Below, one piece after another: positions 1-7,431 of a DNA stretch of 8,762 nucleotides. The number at the start of each line of letters is the position of its first letter. Within the stretch, counting starts at the first letter, position 1. The translations under genes and the position numbers were made by a program. Origin of the DNA: Candidatus Nomurabacteria bacterium RIFCSPLOWO2_01_FULL_41_12 (GTDB lineage: Bacteria > Patescibacteriota > Minisyncoccia > Phycocordibacterales > UBA9973); NCBI GenBank assembly GCA_001787035.1, contig MFUY01000003.1, positions 3,180 to 11,941 of the forward strand, read 5' to 3'. The notes under the pieces were generated by a model. It was given only the letters and a program-made list of their open reading frames with translations, was not told the DNA's origin and made no database searches.

Positions 1-1575
1 GCCTCCCGTGAAAGCGATACTAATAGGGAAAGCTTTAACATAGCTTATGCGGTCTTGGTAAGTTACGGCAAATTGTTCAAGGTCGCACAAGGATTCCAGC
101 TCTTTAGCTACCGTATCCATGAAATTGTTGCAGTACTGCTGGATATGAAAACCGATAATGTCGGCGCCCAGCATCCCTTGTAGAATATTTTTACGCCAAG
201 GACAGACGCTGAAAGTTTCCGGAGAGGGCCAGGGTATATGCCAAAACAATCCGATTTGCGCGTCCGGCCGGCTTGCTTTTATCATCTGCGGCAGTAAGGC
301 CAAGTGATAGTCTTGAACCAATATAAAAGGATTTTGAATATCTTTAATTTCCGCAAGTATGCTTTTGGCGAATATACCGTTGACCTTCTTATACTCATGC
401 CAGTCTTCTTTTCTAAAAAGCGGACGGGTATGCGCCATATGGCAAAGCGGCCAAAGAGCTTCGCTTGAAAACCCTTTGTTGTAGCCGTTCGCTTCCTTGT
501 CCGACAGCCAAACCCTTTTTAGAGTATATTTTGGTTCTTGAGGAGGAACCTTAATCTTATTATCTTTATCAACAACCATTTTGTCGGCATTGCCGCTGCC
601 CCAGGCTATCCAGGTTCCGCCGCACGCCTCCATCACCGGTTCAAGAGCGGTGATGACTCCGCCAGCCGGCACCCGGTAATTTATTTCACCTTTAGAATCA
701 TTGTAATGTTCATAAGGTTCACGATTAGATATAACAAAAATCGGACGGTCTTTTAGGGTTGCTTTTATAAACTCCGACAGACGTTCGGCTGTCCACGGAC
801 TATCAAGTTTTTCCAGACGCATTCGGGCTTCCTCTCGAGCCGACAAGCGCGCTTGCGATAAACTTTTTGTGATGTGAGTAATTTCTTTTGCAAGTGGGGT
901 AAAAAAGGAATATTTACCCTCGTCTTTAAAACTTTCTTTACCTTCACCCATTCTAATTTTTTTCACGGACTCTACTAGGCGAATAACTTGGCGAAAAACA
1001 AAAAATCTCAAAATTATGAAAATAGTTATTGAAAATATTATTATCTGAATAACCAATCGTAATAAATTACCTTTCCAAATTTCTCTTATGCTGGTATTTA
1101 TATAACCTGCATTTTGCACGACCATAAGTGCCCCCACAATACTTTCGTCGTTATGTAATGGATCAACATGCACATAACGATTTTCTCCTTCAGTATCAAA
1201 AAAATCATTGTTTGATGTATTGCTATCCATGGCATCAGTCACAATTTTTGTATTTTCAATTATTGTTTTTGGCAATCCGGAAGAAGTAGCTATAAGAATA
1301 CCTTTGTTGTCATAGAGAGCAATTCCGGCCAAGCGTTCACGATTGGCAAATTTATCAACAACTTTTTGAAGAGAAGTTCGAAATGAAGATTGTGAAGAAT
1401 TAGCGTAATAAGGCTCAACAGATTCTTTTAGACTGTCTGCGAGTAAAGAGGCTCGTTGTTCTAAGTTGGTCGTTAAAGTAGCTCTTTCTTTATCCACTTG
1501 CCTGATGTTAAATCCAAGAGCGACTAAACTCACAGCTACAACAACACTACCAATAATGGCAAAAATATATTTCAT
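1..1575 (-). CDS. Membrane-anchored sensor-like module fused to GT20 glycosyltransferase (trehalose-6-phosphate synthase type), 3' end beyond window
   Basis: An open frame of 525 codons runs from ATG at 1575 to base 1 without a stop, so the C-terminus is missing. Residues 3-23 are a first membrane helix. Residues 24-170 look extracytoplasmic and contain a Cache-like stretch (AGIALYDNKGILIATSSG, 83-100). Residues 171-195 are a second membrane helix. Residues 195-255 form a HAMP-like and helical linker that lacks the usual HAMP proline. The GT20 domain starts near 278: SNREPY (283-288), AGG (304-306), GGTWIAWGSG (319-328), LWPLCH (374-379), QDYHLALLP (421-429), FWHIPWPSPE (444-453), and GADIIGFH (470-477). 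The aspartate and histidine of DYHL and FWHIPWP match substrate-binding positions of OtsA. The Arg/Lys pair that binds UDP phosphates would lie beyond the edge. The family transfers glucose from a nucleotide sugar to a phosphosugar; glucosylglycerol-phosphate synthase is an alternative. The topology puts catalysis in the cytoplasm. It starts 10 bases after rpmG, with no Shine-Dalgarno sequence. Confidence 0.88.
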   Translation of the reverse strand, partial: MKYIFAIIGSVVVAVSLVALGFNIRQVDKERATLTTNLEQRASLLADSLKESVEPYYANSSQSSFRTSLQKVVDKFANRERLAGIALYDNKGILIATSSGLPKTIIENTKIVTDAMDSNTSNNDFFDTEGENRYVHVDPLHNDESIVGALMVVQNAGYINTSIREIWKGNLLRLVIQIIIFSITIFIILRFFVFRQVIRLVESVKKIRMGEGKESFKDEGKYSFFTPLAKEITHITKSLSQARLSAREEARMRLEKLDSPWTAERLSEFIKATLKDRPIFVISNREPYEHYNDSKGEINYRVPAGGVITALEPVMEACGGTWIAWGSGNADKMVVDKDNKIKVPPQEPKYTLKRVWLSDKEANGYNKGFSSEALWPLCHMAHTRPLFRKEDWHEYKKVNGIFAKSILAEIKDIQNPFILVQDYHLALLPQMIKASRPDAQIGLFWHIPWPSPETFSVCPWRKNILQGMLGADIIGFHIQQYCNNFMDTVAKELESLCDLEQFAVTYQDRISYVKAFPISIAFTGG

Positions 1576-1585
1576 AAAATAGAAA

Positions 1586-1744
1586 TTATTTCTTAATTTC
1601 CTTATGCTTCGTCTTTTTGCGGCACCATTTGCAGAATTTATTGAGCTCGATTTTTTCGGTGACCAGTTTTTTGTTCTTGCTGGACCAGTAATTTATACGT
1701 TTGCAGACACTACAGGCAAGTTTTATAAGTCTATCTTGTGACAT
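1586..1744 (-). CDS. rpmG: 50S ribosomal protein bL33
   Basis: This 52-residue gene was found by direct translation. It starts at ATG 1744 (MSQDRLIKLAC) and ends in TAA at 1586. The product is a small basic protein of the large ribosomal subunit. It has a zinc-ribbon pattern with CxxC at residues 11-14 and 38-41, so it is the zinc-binding (C+) form. The central WSSKNK and the KFCKWCRKKTKHKE tail are typical of bL33, and the length matches the family. It lies 24 bases after murI and 10 bases before the sensor-GT20 gene, in the same direction. No Shine-Dalgarno sequence precedes the ATG (GTAATGTGTGCAT). Placement inside a cell-wall cluster is unusual, and it is easily missed by minimum-length gene callers. 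Confidence 0.93.
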   Translation of the reverse strand: MSQDRLIKLACSVCKRINYWSSKNKKLVTEKIELNKFCKWCRKKTKHKEIKK

Positions 1745-1768
1745 ATGCACACATTACTATAAAACCCT

Positions 1769-2599
1769 TTAAATTGCAACCTTTTTAGCTCTCACTTTAA
1801 TTTTTAGCAATTTACTCGCAACCTTTGAAAATTTTACAGAGTTTCCGGTACTAAAATAGAGAGTTTTTCCCTTAGCTCTCTGGTTATTTTTCATAAGATG
1901 AGCAAGAAGTAAGGACTTCGTTTGTTTAGCAATACCCTTATTTCCATCTATAACTCTAATGCGAGGACCGAGAAAATTTTCAATCGTTTTTTTAAGAAAC
2001 ACATAATGAGTACATCCTAAGACAAGCTGGTCAGTATTGGAATCTTTAACTTCCGTCAAATATTTTAAAAGCAGTCTTTTAACTTCTGCATTATTTAATT
2101 TGCCTTTTTCCACGACATTTTCAAGATTCTTACAGCTGATGTTCAAGACATTTATATTCTGGCAATTATCTTTAATTAGTTTTTTTAATACTTGGCTTTT
2201 AGAAGTTGAAGGGGTAGAGATGATTGCCACTGTCGCACTTTTTGAATTTTCTGCGGCTAGTTTTATGGCTGGAACGGTACCGACGATCAAAAATGAATAT
2301 TTTTTTCGCAGTTCGCCAATCGAATTACAGGTGGAAGTATTGCAAGCCACGACCATCATTTTTATATTGTGATAATTTACAAAATAATCAGTTATTTTAT
2401 AGGCAAGCTTAATAAGTTCTTTTTTTGTTTTCTCTCCATAAGGTACATACTTTTGATCAGCTAAAAATACAAAATTCTCCCGGGGAAGCAGATGCTGAAG
2501 CTCTCTTAACACCGAAAGACCACCGACACCGGAGTCAAAGACACCAATTACCTGGTTATTTTTACGGTTCTTTTTAATTTTTTTATTAATATTTGGCAT
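1769..2599 (-). CDS. murI: Glutamate racemase
   Basis: The 276-residue product interconverts L- and D-glutamate without cofactor, supplying D-Glu to MurD for peptidoglycan stem peptides in the cytoplasm. Both catalytic cysteines are present: C86 in ACNTST (85-90) and C196 in GCTHY (195-199), with H198 beside the second. The substrate loop FDSGVGGLSV (21-30) and the VPYG motif (52-55) are intact. Length is normal for the family (about 260-290). There is a short basic N-terminal extension (NKKIKKNRKNN) before the first strand. The ATG overlaps the end of the ddl gene by 14 bases, so the two are probably translationally coupled, and both feed the same pathway. The gene ends in TAA. A weak AGAGAA lies upstream of the start. 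Confidence 0.95.
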   Translation of the reverse strand: MPNINKKIKKNRKNNQVIGVFDSGVGGLSVLRELQHLLPRENFVFLADQKYVPYGEKTKKELIKLAYKITDYFVNYHNIKMMVVACNTSTCNSIGELRKKYSFLIVGTVPAIKLAAENSKSATVAIISTPSTSKSQVLKKLIKDNCQNINVLNISCKNLENVVEKGKLNNAEVKRLLLKYLTEVKDSNTDQLVLGCTHYVFLKKTIENFLGPRIRVIDGNKGIAKQTKSLLLAHLMKNNQRAKGKTLYFSTGNSVKFSKVASKLLKIKVRAKKVAI

Positions 2600-5015
2600 T
2601 TTTAATAATTTTCTCTAACAATTGAAGCGAGTAAATCGGTGGATTCTCAGCTAGAGCCTGATGATAAAGTACAGTGGAAGGCGTAAGCCCCGGCAAAGTA
2701 TTTACCTCGATCACGATAATATTCCCTGTTTTCACATGAGCGAATATATCTATTCTAGCATAGCTATGTATACCAACACATTTGGCGACTTTTTCAACTA
2801 AACTTTTTATCTTATTGAGATTTTTATTTGAAACAATTTCTTTTGGTGGAGGCGTAATGTTCACACCTGTCCCTCCTTGGAATTTTTCCTCAACAGAAAG
2901 TATGGCCGTTTCCGCCACAGTAATTGAAGGCGAAAATGCTCTTATATGTCCCTTTTCTTCTAACACCCCCACAGTCATTTCTACGTATCCGCTACGCGGA
3001 ATATGTGTAATTTTGCCTCCATGAACTTTTAATTTATCAGTTTCAATAAATGATTCAAAAATAATATCCGGGATTTCTCCTTCAGGCATATCAATACTAT
3101 TGGTCTGATTAGTAAAAGTATGTGACTTGGCGACAAGGACTCTGTTTTTAATAAGAGAAATATAAGTAACTAAATCCTTTTGATTAAAAAGACGCACCAC
3201 GCCTGCCGAACAGCCATCGCCTTTGGGCTTGGCAATAACTGTTTTCGTCTGAAAGTTATTTTTGAGATTTTTCAAAAGCATATCCCAATATATATCTGCA
3301 AATTTATTATTAATAATTTGAGGAATATCTTTTATTTTTAACAAAATATGCGGGGGAACACTAACGCCTGGAATATGAGCATTTTGAATGGTCTCATTTG
3401 TCAACCATTTATCCATACATAATTTAGATGAAACACTCCCCGGCCCATTAAATTTTATTTTCTTCTCTTCCAGTATTTTTTGAATTCGGCCGTCTTCTCC
3501 GGCTCCCCCGTGAAGAGCTAAAAAGATAAATGGATGTTTCTTGAGTATTTGATTCAAATGATATTTCTTTGGTAAAAAGAAATCTTCGGTAATGTCGGAC
3601 GGATGCAGAAATAATCTGATTTTTACTTTTTCAATCAGAAAAAATAACCTGTCAATGTCTCTTGGGGCATTTGCCGCATTTTCTATTATCTCCTCTACGG
3701 TGTGATTAAGAATATAAGAATAAGGCAATTCCCAAACAATGTCATTTTTACCCAATAAATAAGGGTATGGTTTATAGGTTTCTGAACCGCGCAACTTAAG
3801 CCAGACATTTGTCCCGCTCATGAGCGAGACTTGTTTTTCTGCTGTTTCTCCACCGAAGAGGACCGCAACAGGTTTACGCACTTTTGCAATAAGTTTATTT
3901 TCAATTGAAATTGGGATATGTCGGCGCAAACACGCATTATTTAAAATAAAACGAAAGAGATCCTGGTGCGAAAAACCAATTCTGGAAGCCTGTTGAAAAA
4001 GAAAGCTGTTTTGCTCCATGCCGGAAATAGGATTAAAATCACAAAACCAAATATTTCCGTCGGGCATCAGGAAACCGTCAAAACGGGCAAAGTCCGTCAT
4101 GCCAAAAACAGAAAATAATTGCTCGGCCTCTATTTGAATCTTCTCTATTATTTCATTACTAAATCTCGGCGGACAATGATAAGTGACTTGCCGTGTGGGC
4201 AGATATTTCTTGCGAAAATCAAAAAACTGATGTTTGTCATAATCCATCTCCATTTCCGTGGGAATAATGGCGACAGGCATATTAAATCTGTTTTGAAGTA
4301 TGATAACGGTAAATTCCTGACCTTTAGCAAAAGGTTCCACTACTATGCGGGTATCCATACGCTTGCTGAACAAATGATTGATACTTTTAATTGCATCATC
4401 TGTATTTTCCACAGAAAAGACGCCAATACTGGACCCTCCGGAGGCTGGTTTTACCACGGCACGAGTTATCTTTTCACTTTGCCAAAATTGTTTTACTTTC
4501 TTTTTAATTTCTTTTTTTGTGTTAGTGATTTTTATGACGATAGAATTAGGAGCAAAAAATCCAAGCGAGCGTATGTACTCATTGGCCTTGTATTTATCAA
4601 AAGCCATTTTACAAGAATTGGATGAAGAGCCTATAAATGGGATATCACATTTTTCAAGAAGACTTTGAATTTCTCCATCTTCACCAAAACTTCCATGGAT
4701 ACACGGAAAAACAATATCAACATTTTTTAAAATATGCACAAGCGACGAGATAGAAAGTTCTTTACTGGTTTTGCCTAATTTAAAATCAAAGTCGCTTGGA
4801 GTATTTGAATAAAGTTGAGCATTTGATATTTTGTAAGGTTTTTTCTGTTCATTGAAATAAATAGGAATAATCTCCACACCCTGGCTACCTAAGTGGTCAA
4901 GAATACTGCGAGCAGAATTGAGCGATATGCCACGCTCAAGCGATGGCCCACCGCATAATACAGCTATTTTTACCGTATTTTTTTTTGTTTTTTGCAAAAA
5001 TTGCTTTCTATTCAT
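2586..5015 (-). CDS. ddl: Tandem (two-domain) D-alanine--D-alanine ligase
   Basis: This 809-residue protein holds two full ATP-grasp Ddl domains in one frame; ordinary Ddl is about 300-370 residues. Domain 1 (about 15-365): CGGPSLERGISLNSA with E27, HGSFGEDG (107-114), ATP lysine K189 in VVKP, GGSSIG (193-198), E227 in VVEPF, K270-Y271 in the omega loop, D313 in RFDG, and D326/N328 in FCDFN. One metal-binding Glu is therefore Asp. Domain 2 (about 382-808): FGGETAEKQVSLMSG with E393, HGGAGEDG (502-509), K596, GCSAG (601-605), E654, EEKFQGGTG (709-717), D756 in RIDIF, and E770/N772 in IEVNTLPG. Domain 2 carries an insert of roughly 60 residues before its HGG motif. The known reaction is ATP-dependent joining of two D-Ala for peptidoglycan; which half catalyses it here is not known. 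It starts 3 bases after the M24 peptidase gene and overlaps murI. Confidence 0.95.
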   Translation of the reverse strand: MNRKQFLQKTKKNTVKIAVLCGGPSLERGISLNSARSILDHLGSQGVEIIPIYFNEQKKPYKISNAQLYSNTPSDFDFKLGKTSKELSISSLVHILKNVDIVFPCIHGSFGEDGEIQSLLEKCDIPFIGSSSNSCKMAFDKYKANEYIRSLGFFAPNSIVIKITNTKKEIKKKVKQFWQSEKITRAVVKPASGGSSIGVFSVENTDDAIKSINHLFSKRMDTRIVVEPFAKGQEFTVIILQNRFNMPVAIIPTEMEMDYDKHQFFDFRKKYLPTRQVTYHCPPRFSNEIIEKIQIEAEQLFSVFGMTDFARFDGFLMPDGNIWFCDFNPISGMEQNSFLFQQASRIGFSHQDLFRFILNNACLRRHIPISIENKLIAKVRKPVAVLFGGETAEKQVSLMSGTNVWLKLRGSETYKPYPYLLGKNDIVWELPYSYILNHTVEEIIENAANAPRDIDRLFFLIEKVKIRLFLHPSDITEDFFLPKKYHLNQILKKHPFIFLALHGGAGEDGRIQKILEEKKIKFNGPGSVSSKLCMDKWLTNETIQNAHIPGVSVPPHILLKIKDIPQIINNKFADIYWDMLLKNLKNNFQTKTVIAKPKGDGCSAGVVRLFNQKDLVTYISLIKNRVLVAKSHTFTNQTNSIDMPEGEIPDIIFESFIETDKLKVHGGKITHIPRSGYVEMTVGVLEEKGHIRAFSPSITVAETAILSVEEKFQGGTGVNITPPPKEIVSNKNLNKIKSLVEKVAKCVGIHSYARIDIFAHVKTGNIIVIEVNTLPGLTPSTVLYHQALAENPPIYSLQLLEKIIKNAKY

Positions 5016-5018
5016 CCC

Positions 5019-5744
5019 TTACAAGATAACACTTTTTAGATTTTTAGCAACTTTTGTGAGATTTTTAGCTCCTTTTTTGGTAATTAAAACCATATCCTCT
5101 ATGCGTACACCACCAAAACCCTTTAAGTATATCCCCGGCTCAACCGTCATCACACATCCAACCGGTAAGATATCTTCGCTTTTGGGCTTGAAATTTGGCC
5201 ATTCATGAATAACTGTGCCCACTCCGTGCCCAAGCCCATGCTTGAAATTATTTTTATACTTTTTGCTCAAAAAACTTCGCGCCACTTTATCTATAATCTT
5301 TGCGCTATGTTCACCTTTTTTTATTTTATCTATGGCTAAATCCATCGCCTGTAGCACATCTTTATAAACTTTCTTTTGCTTCTTACTCAGCTCGCCCCAA
5401 AAATATGTTCGGGTCATATCCGAGCAATAATGATTTACAGTACAGCCAAAATCAAACATTATTATATCCCCTCTTTTTAACTTTGTTTTGCCGGGAACAT
5501 GGTGGATATTTGCAGTATTTTTGCCAAAAGAAACAATGGGCGAAAAAGATAAAATCGGCGCGCCGAGCTTTATAAAAGATTTTTTTATAAAGGCTTCAAC
5601 TGCAAGCTCAGTAATTCCGGTTTTTAGCTTCAATAAAGTAGCTTTCAAAACACGCTCACTTATTCTCTGCGCCTTGATTATATTGGCGAGTTCACGCCTA
5701 TTTTTTACAGCCCGTACTTCATGAATTAATTTTATTTTCTGCAT
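5019..5744 (-). CDS. M24 family metallopeptidase, Xaa-Pro aminopeptidase/prolidase type
   Basis: The 241-residue product has a single pita-bread metallopeptidase domain. All five metal ligands of the M24 family are visible: D98 (MFDFGC), D109 (YCSDMTRTYF), H173 (HGLGHGVG), E202 (MTVEPGIY) and E216 (GVRIEDMV). HHVPG (81-85) is the substrate-side histidine motif. The SDMTRT signature favours the Xaa-Pro peptidase/prolidase branch over methionine aminopeptidase. The N-terminal creatinase-like domain of full PepP/PepQ (about 350 residues or more) is absent; only about 25 residues precede the catalytic domain. Its likely role is cytoplasmic trimming of proline-containing peptides. It lies 8 bases after the site-2 protease gene and 3 bases before ddl, so it belongs to the same operon. 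TAA stop; no Shine-Dalgarno sequence at the start. Confidence 0.9.
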   Translation of the reverse strand: MQKIKLIHEVRAVKNRRELANIIKAQRISERVLKATLLKLKTGITELAVEAFIKKSFIKLGAPILSFSPIVSFGKNTANIHHVPGKTKLKRGDIIMFDFGCTVNHYCSDMTRTYFWGELSKKQKKVYKDVLQAMDLAIDKIKKGEHSAKIIDKVARSFLSKKYKNNFKHGLGHGVGTVIHEWPNFKPKSEDILPVGCVMTVEPGIYLKGFGGVRIEDMVLITKKGAKNLTKVAKNLKSVIL

Positions 5745-5752
5745 TTTTTATT

Positions 5753-6868
5753 TTATAAAATATTTGTTATATCGCGATAAGTAATAAAAACCATTAAAAG
5801 TATTAAAACAATAAAACCAACCATATTGGCAGTAGTGGCAACTTTTGGATTAATGCGCGAACCTTTTATTTTTTCAATCAACAGAAAGAAGAGCCGCCCT
5901 CCGTCCAGCGCTGGGAATGGAAGTAAATTTATAATCGCCAGATTAATAGAAATAAGAGCGGAAAAGGAAAGAAGGTAAACAAAGTCGAATTGGTAGGCAT
6001 CACCCACAATACCCACCATGCCGACAGGTCCGATAACGGACGCAAGGCTCCCCTTGCCTTGTAAACCTTCTATAATAAGCGTATAAAGCCCCAAGGCAGT
6101 ACCTTTGGTGACGGAGAGAGTCAAGCTCATTCCCTCCCAAAGAGCGGTAAAAAAGGGCAATTTAGCTATGCCTATCTGATCTATAGCCACGCCTATTCTC
6201 GCTTCACCATCCTCTATGCTCACGATTGGAATGACTTTTATATAATTTATTTTCTCTTCTAATCCGCGCATATATCCGATTTGAATTTCTTTATTTCCAT
6301 GAGAAGTTATAAAAGATTTAAAAGAATCCAGACTGGTAGGACTGACATTTGCATTATCGTTTCTTAGAGATATTATTTTATCGCCTGATTTGAGTCCCGC
6401 TGACCAAGCAGGAGATTTTTCTAAAACGGAGACAATTGTTAAATTAACATCTGTAAGCGCGTACCCTTTTGGCTCGCTGCCGACCGAAGAGGGAAACCCG
6501 GACATAAATCCGATAGAGAATAGAACCCATGCCAATAAGAAATTCATCAAAACTCCGGCAAAAAGGACTATTGCTTGCTGATACTTGGGTTTATTTGCAA
6601 GACTTCTATCCTGGTCTTCATCGGGACCTGCCCCGTAGCGAGCCTGCTCTGCTTCGGGGTTCTCGCCGAAAATCTTCACAAAGCCGCCCAAGGGTAATAA
6701 ATTAAAAGTATATTCTGTTTCTCCTTTTTTAAAACCAAACAATTTCGGCGGAAAACCAAAGCCGAATTCGTCCACCCGGACACCGAAACGCTTAGCGGTA
6801 AAAAAATGCCCAAATTCATGAACTAGGACCAAAACCAAAAGGATAACAAAGAAGATAATCAGGTTCAT
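5753..6868 (-). CDS. rseP: RseP-type site-2 intramembrane zinc protease with PDZ domain
   Basis: The 371-residue M50 family protease sits in the cytoplasmic membrane and cuts membrane-embedded substrates, classically anti-sigma factors or signal-peptide remnants. The first membrane helix carries the zinc motif HEFGH (17-21). A helix at 98-122 holds the GxxxN element (GVLMN, 105-109). A PDZ domain spans about 140-215, with SPAWSAGLKSGDKI at its carboxylate-binding loop. GPVGMVGI (280-287) precedes a third helix region. The third zinc ligand is in NLLPFPALDGGRLF (314-327, D322). A last helix covers 345-364. Length and domain order match single-PDZ family members. The ATG at 6868 lies only 5 bases after the TGA that ends the extended frr frame, which suggests the two were translationally coupled. 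The substrate cannot be told from the window. Confidence 0.93.
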   Translation of the reverse strand: MNLIIFFVILLVLVLVHEFGHFFTAKRFGVRVDEFGFGFPPKLFGFKKGETEYTFNLLPLGGFVKIFGENPEAEQARYGAGPDEDQDRSLANKPKYQQAIVLFAGVLMNFLLAWVLFSIGFMSGFPSSVGSEPKGYALTDVNLTIVSVLEKSPAWSAGLKSGDKIISLRNDNANVSPTSLDSFKSFITSHGNKEIQIGYMRGLEEKINYIKVIPIVSIEDGEARIGVAIDQIGIAKLPFFTALWEGMSLTLSVTKGTALGLYTLIIEGLQGKGSLASVIGPVGMVGIVGDAYQFDFVYLLSFSALISINLAIINLLPFPALDGGRLFFLLIEKIKGSRINPKVATTANMVGFIVLILLMVFITYRDITNIL

Positions 6869-6873
6869 ATAAT

Positions 6874-7002
6874 TCAGCCCATTACTTCTTTTTGCTTTTT
6901 CTCAAAACTAGTTTCTAAATTTCTATTCGCCTCGTCAATAATTTTTTGCAGTTCGTCCTTAGCGCGGAATTTTTCATCTTCTGTTATCTTTCCTTCCTTC
7001 TC
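6874..7002 (-). pseudogene. frr: Separated C-terminal part of frr, in frame after an internal TAA
   Basis: Directly after the TAA at 7003-7005 the same frame stays open for 42 codons and ends in TGA at 6874. It reads EKEGKITEDEKFRAKDELQK and continues to KEVMG. This is the C-terminal helix of ribosome recycling factor, whose usual text here is close to xEKDGEISEDExxxxxxxIQK. Adding it to the first 140 codons plus one residue gives 183 residues, the normal family length (about 185). It has no suitable start codon of its own. The coding sequence looks undecayed, so the stop is recent, erroneous or tolerated by readthrough. Confidence 0.85.
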
Positions 7003-7425
7003 TTAAGCTTCTACGTCTTTCCATATAACTTCGCGTTCGCGACGGACAGTGATTCTGGACTCTTCTAATTTCTCTTTCAGTACTTTTACTAACGTCTGCC
7101 TCGTCTCAGTAGTTAATTGGGGAAAAATGACTCTGATACCAAGATCATCGGTAGCCACGGAAAGTCCTAAATTGGCGCTATTTATCGCTTTCTCAATATC
7201 CTTTATCTGGCTCTTATCCCAAGGCGTGATACGCAAAGTCTTAGGATCCTCAATAGAAATATTGGCCACATTTTTAAGCGGAACATGTGAGCCATAAGAT
7301 TCTATAGAAACGCCGTCTAAGACCATCGGTGACGCCCGCCCAATATTTAGTTGATTGTATTCCTTGCCTAAAAAATCTTGTACTTTCTTGAGCTCTATCT
7401 TAAAATTAGAAAAGTTGTATTGCAT
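7003..7425 (-). CDS. frr: Ribosome recycling factor, truncated by an in-frame stop
   Basis: RRF, with EF-G, splits post-termination ribosomes and is essential in most bacteria. The 140 codons from ATG 7425 give a recognisable RRF: N-terminal helix of domain I (1-27), NIGRASPMVLDGV (27-39), domain II (about 31-104) with PLKNVANISIEDPKTL and ITPWDKS (66-72), then the second domain I helix with RRERE (128-132). The frame stops at TAA (7003-7005) after WKDVEA, before the last helix of the three-helix bundle. That helix is encoded intact in the same frame downstream. The residue at the stop is usually Leu or similar, so TTA to TAA is one possible single change. It lies 12 bases after holB, in the same frame as holB. 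An extended -10 element suggests a nearly leaderless transcript. Confidence 0.9.
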   Translation of the reverse strand: MQYNFSNFKIELKKVQDFLGKEYNQLNIGRASPMVLDGVSIESYGSHVPLKNVANISIEDPKTLRITPWDKSQIKDIEKAINSANLGLSVATDDLGIRVIFPQLTTETRQTLVKVLKEKLEESRITVRREREVIWKDVEA

Positions 7426-7431
7426 CGCTCT

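Noticed and set aside
631..655. 8-bp inverted repeat CATCACCG/CGGTGATG in the GT20 gene
   Set aside because: It falls in the conserved VITALEPVM coding stretch and is isolated, so it is likely chance.
538..947. Short open frames at 538-756 (+) and 765-947 (-)
   Set aside because: Both are out of frame with the continuous 525-codon sensor-GT20 gene, which explains the region with conserved GT20 motifs.
1745..1768. Possible promoter before rpmG (TATAGT)
   Set aside because: There is no matching -35 at a usable distance, and AT-rich sequence gives many such hexamers.
3811..3830. 20-base palindrome in ddl (CGCTCATGAGCG core)
   Set aside because: It encodes the conserved VSLMSG motif of Ddl and does not match the AAGGAC repeat family, so coding constraint is the simpler explanation.
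4119..4625. 168-codon plus-strand open frame opposite ddl
   Set aside because: It lies wholly within the ddl gene, shows no recognisable domain, and ddl motifs account for the conservation on the other strand.
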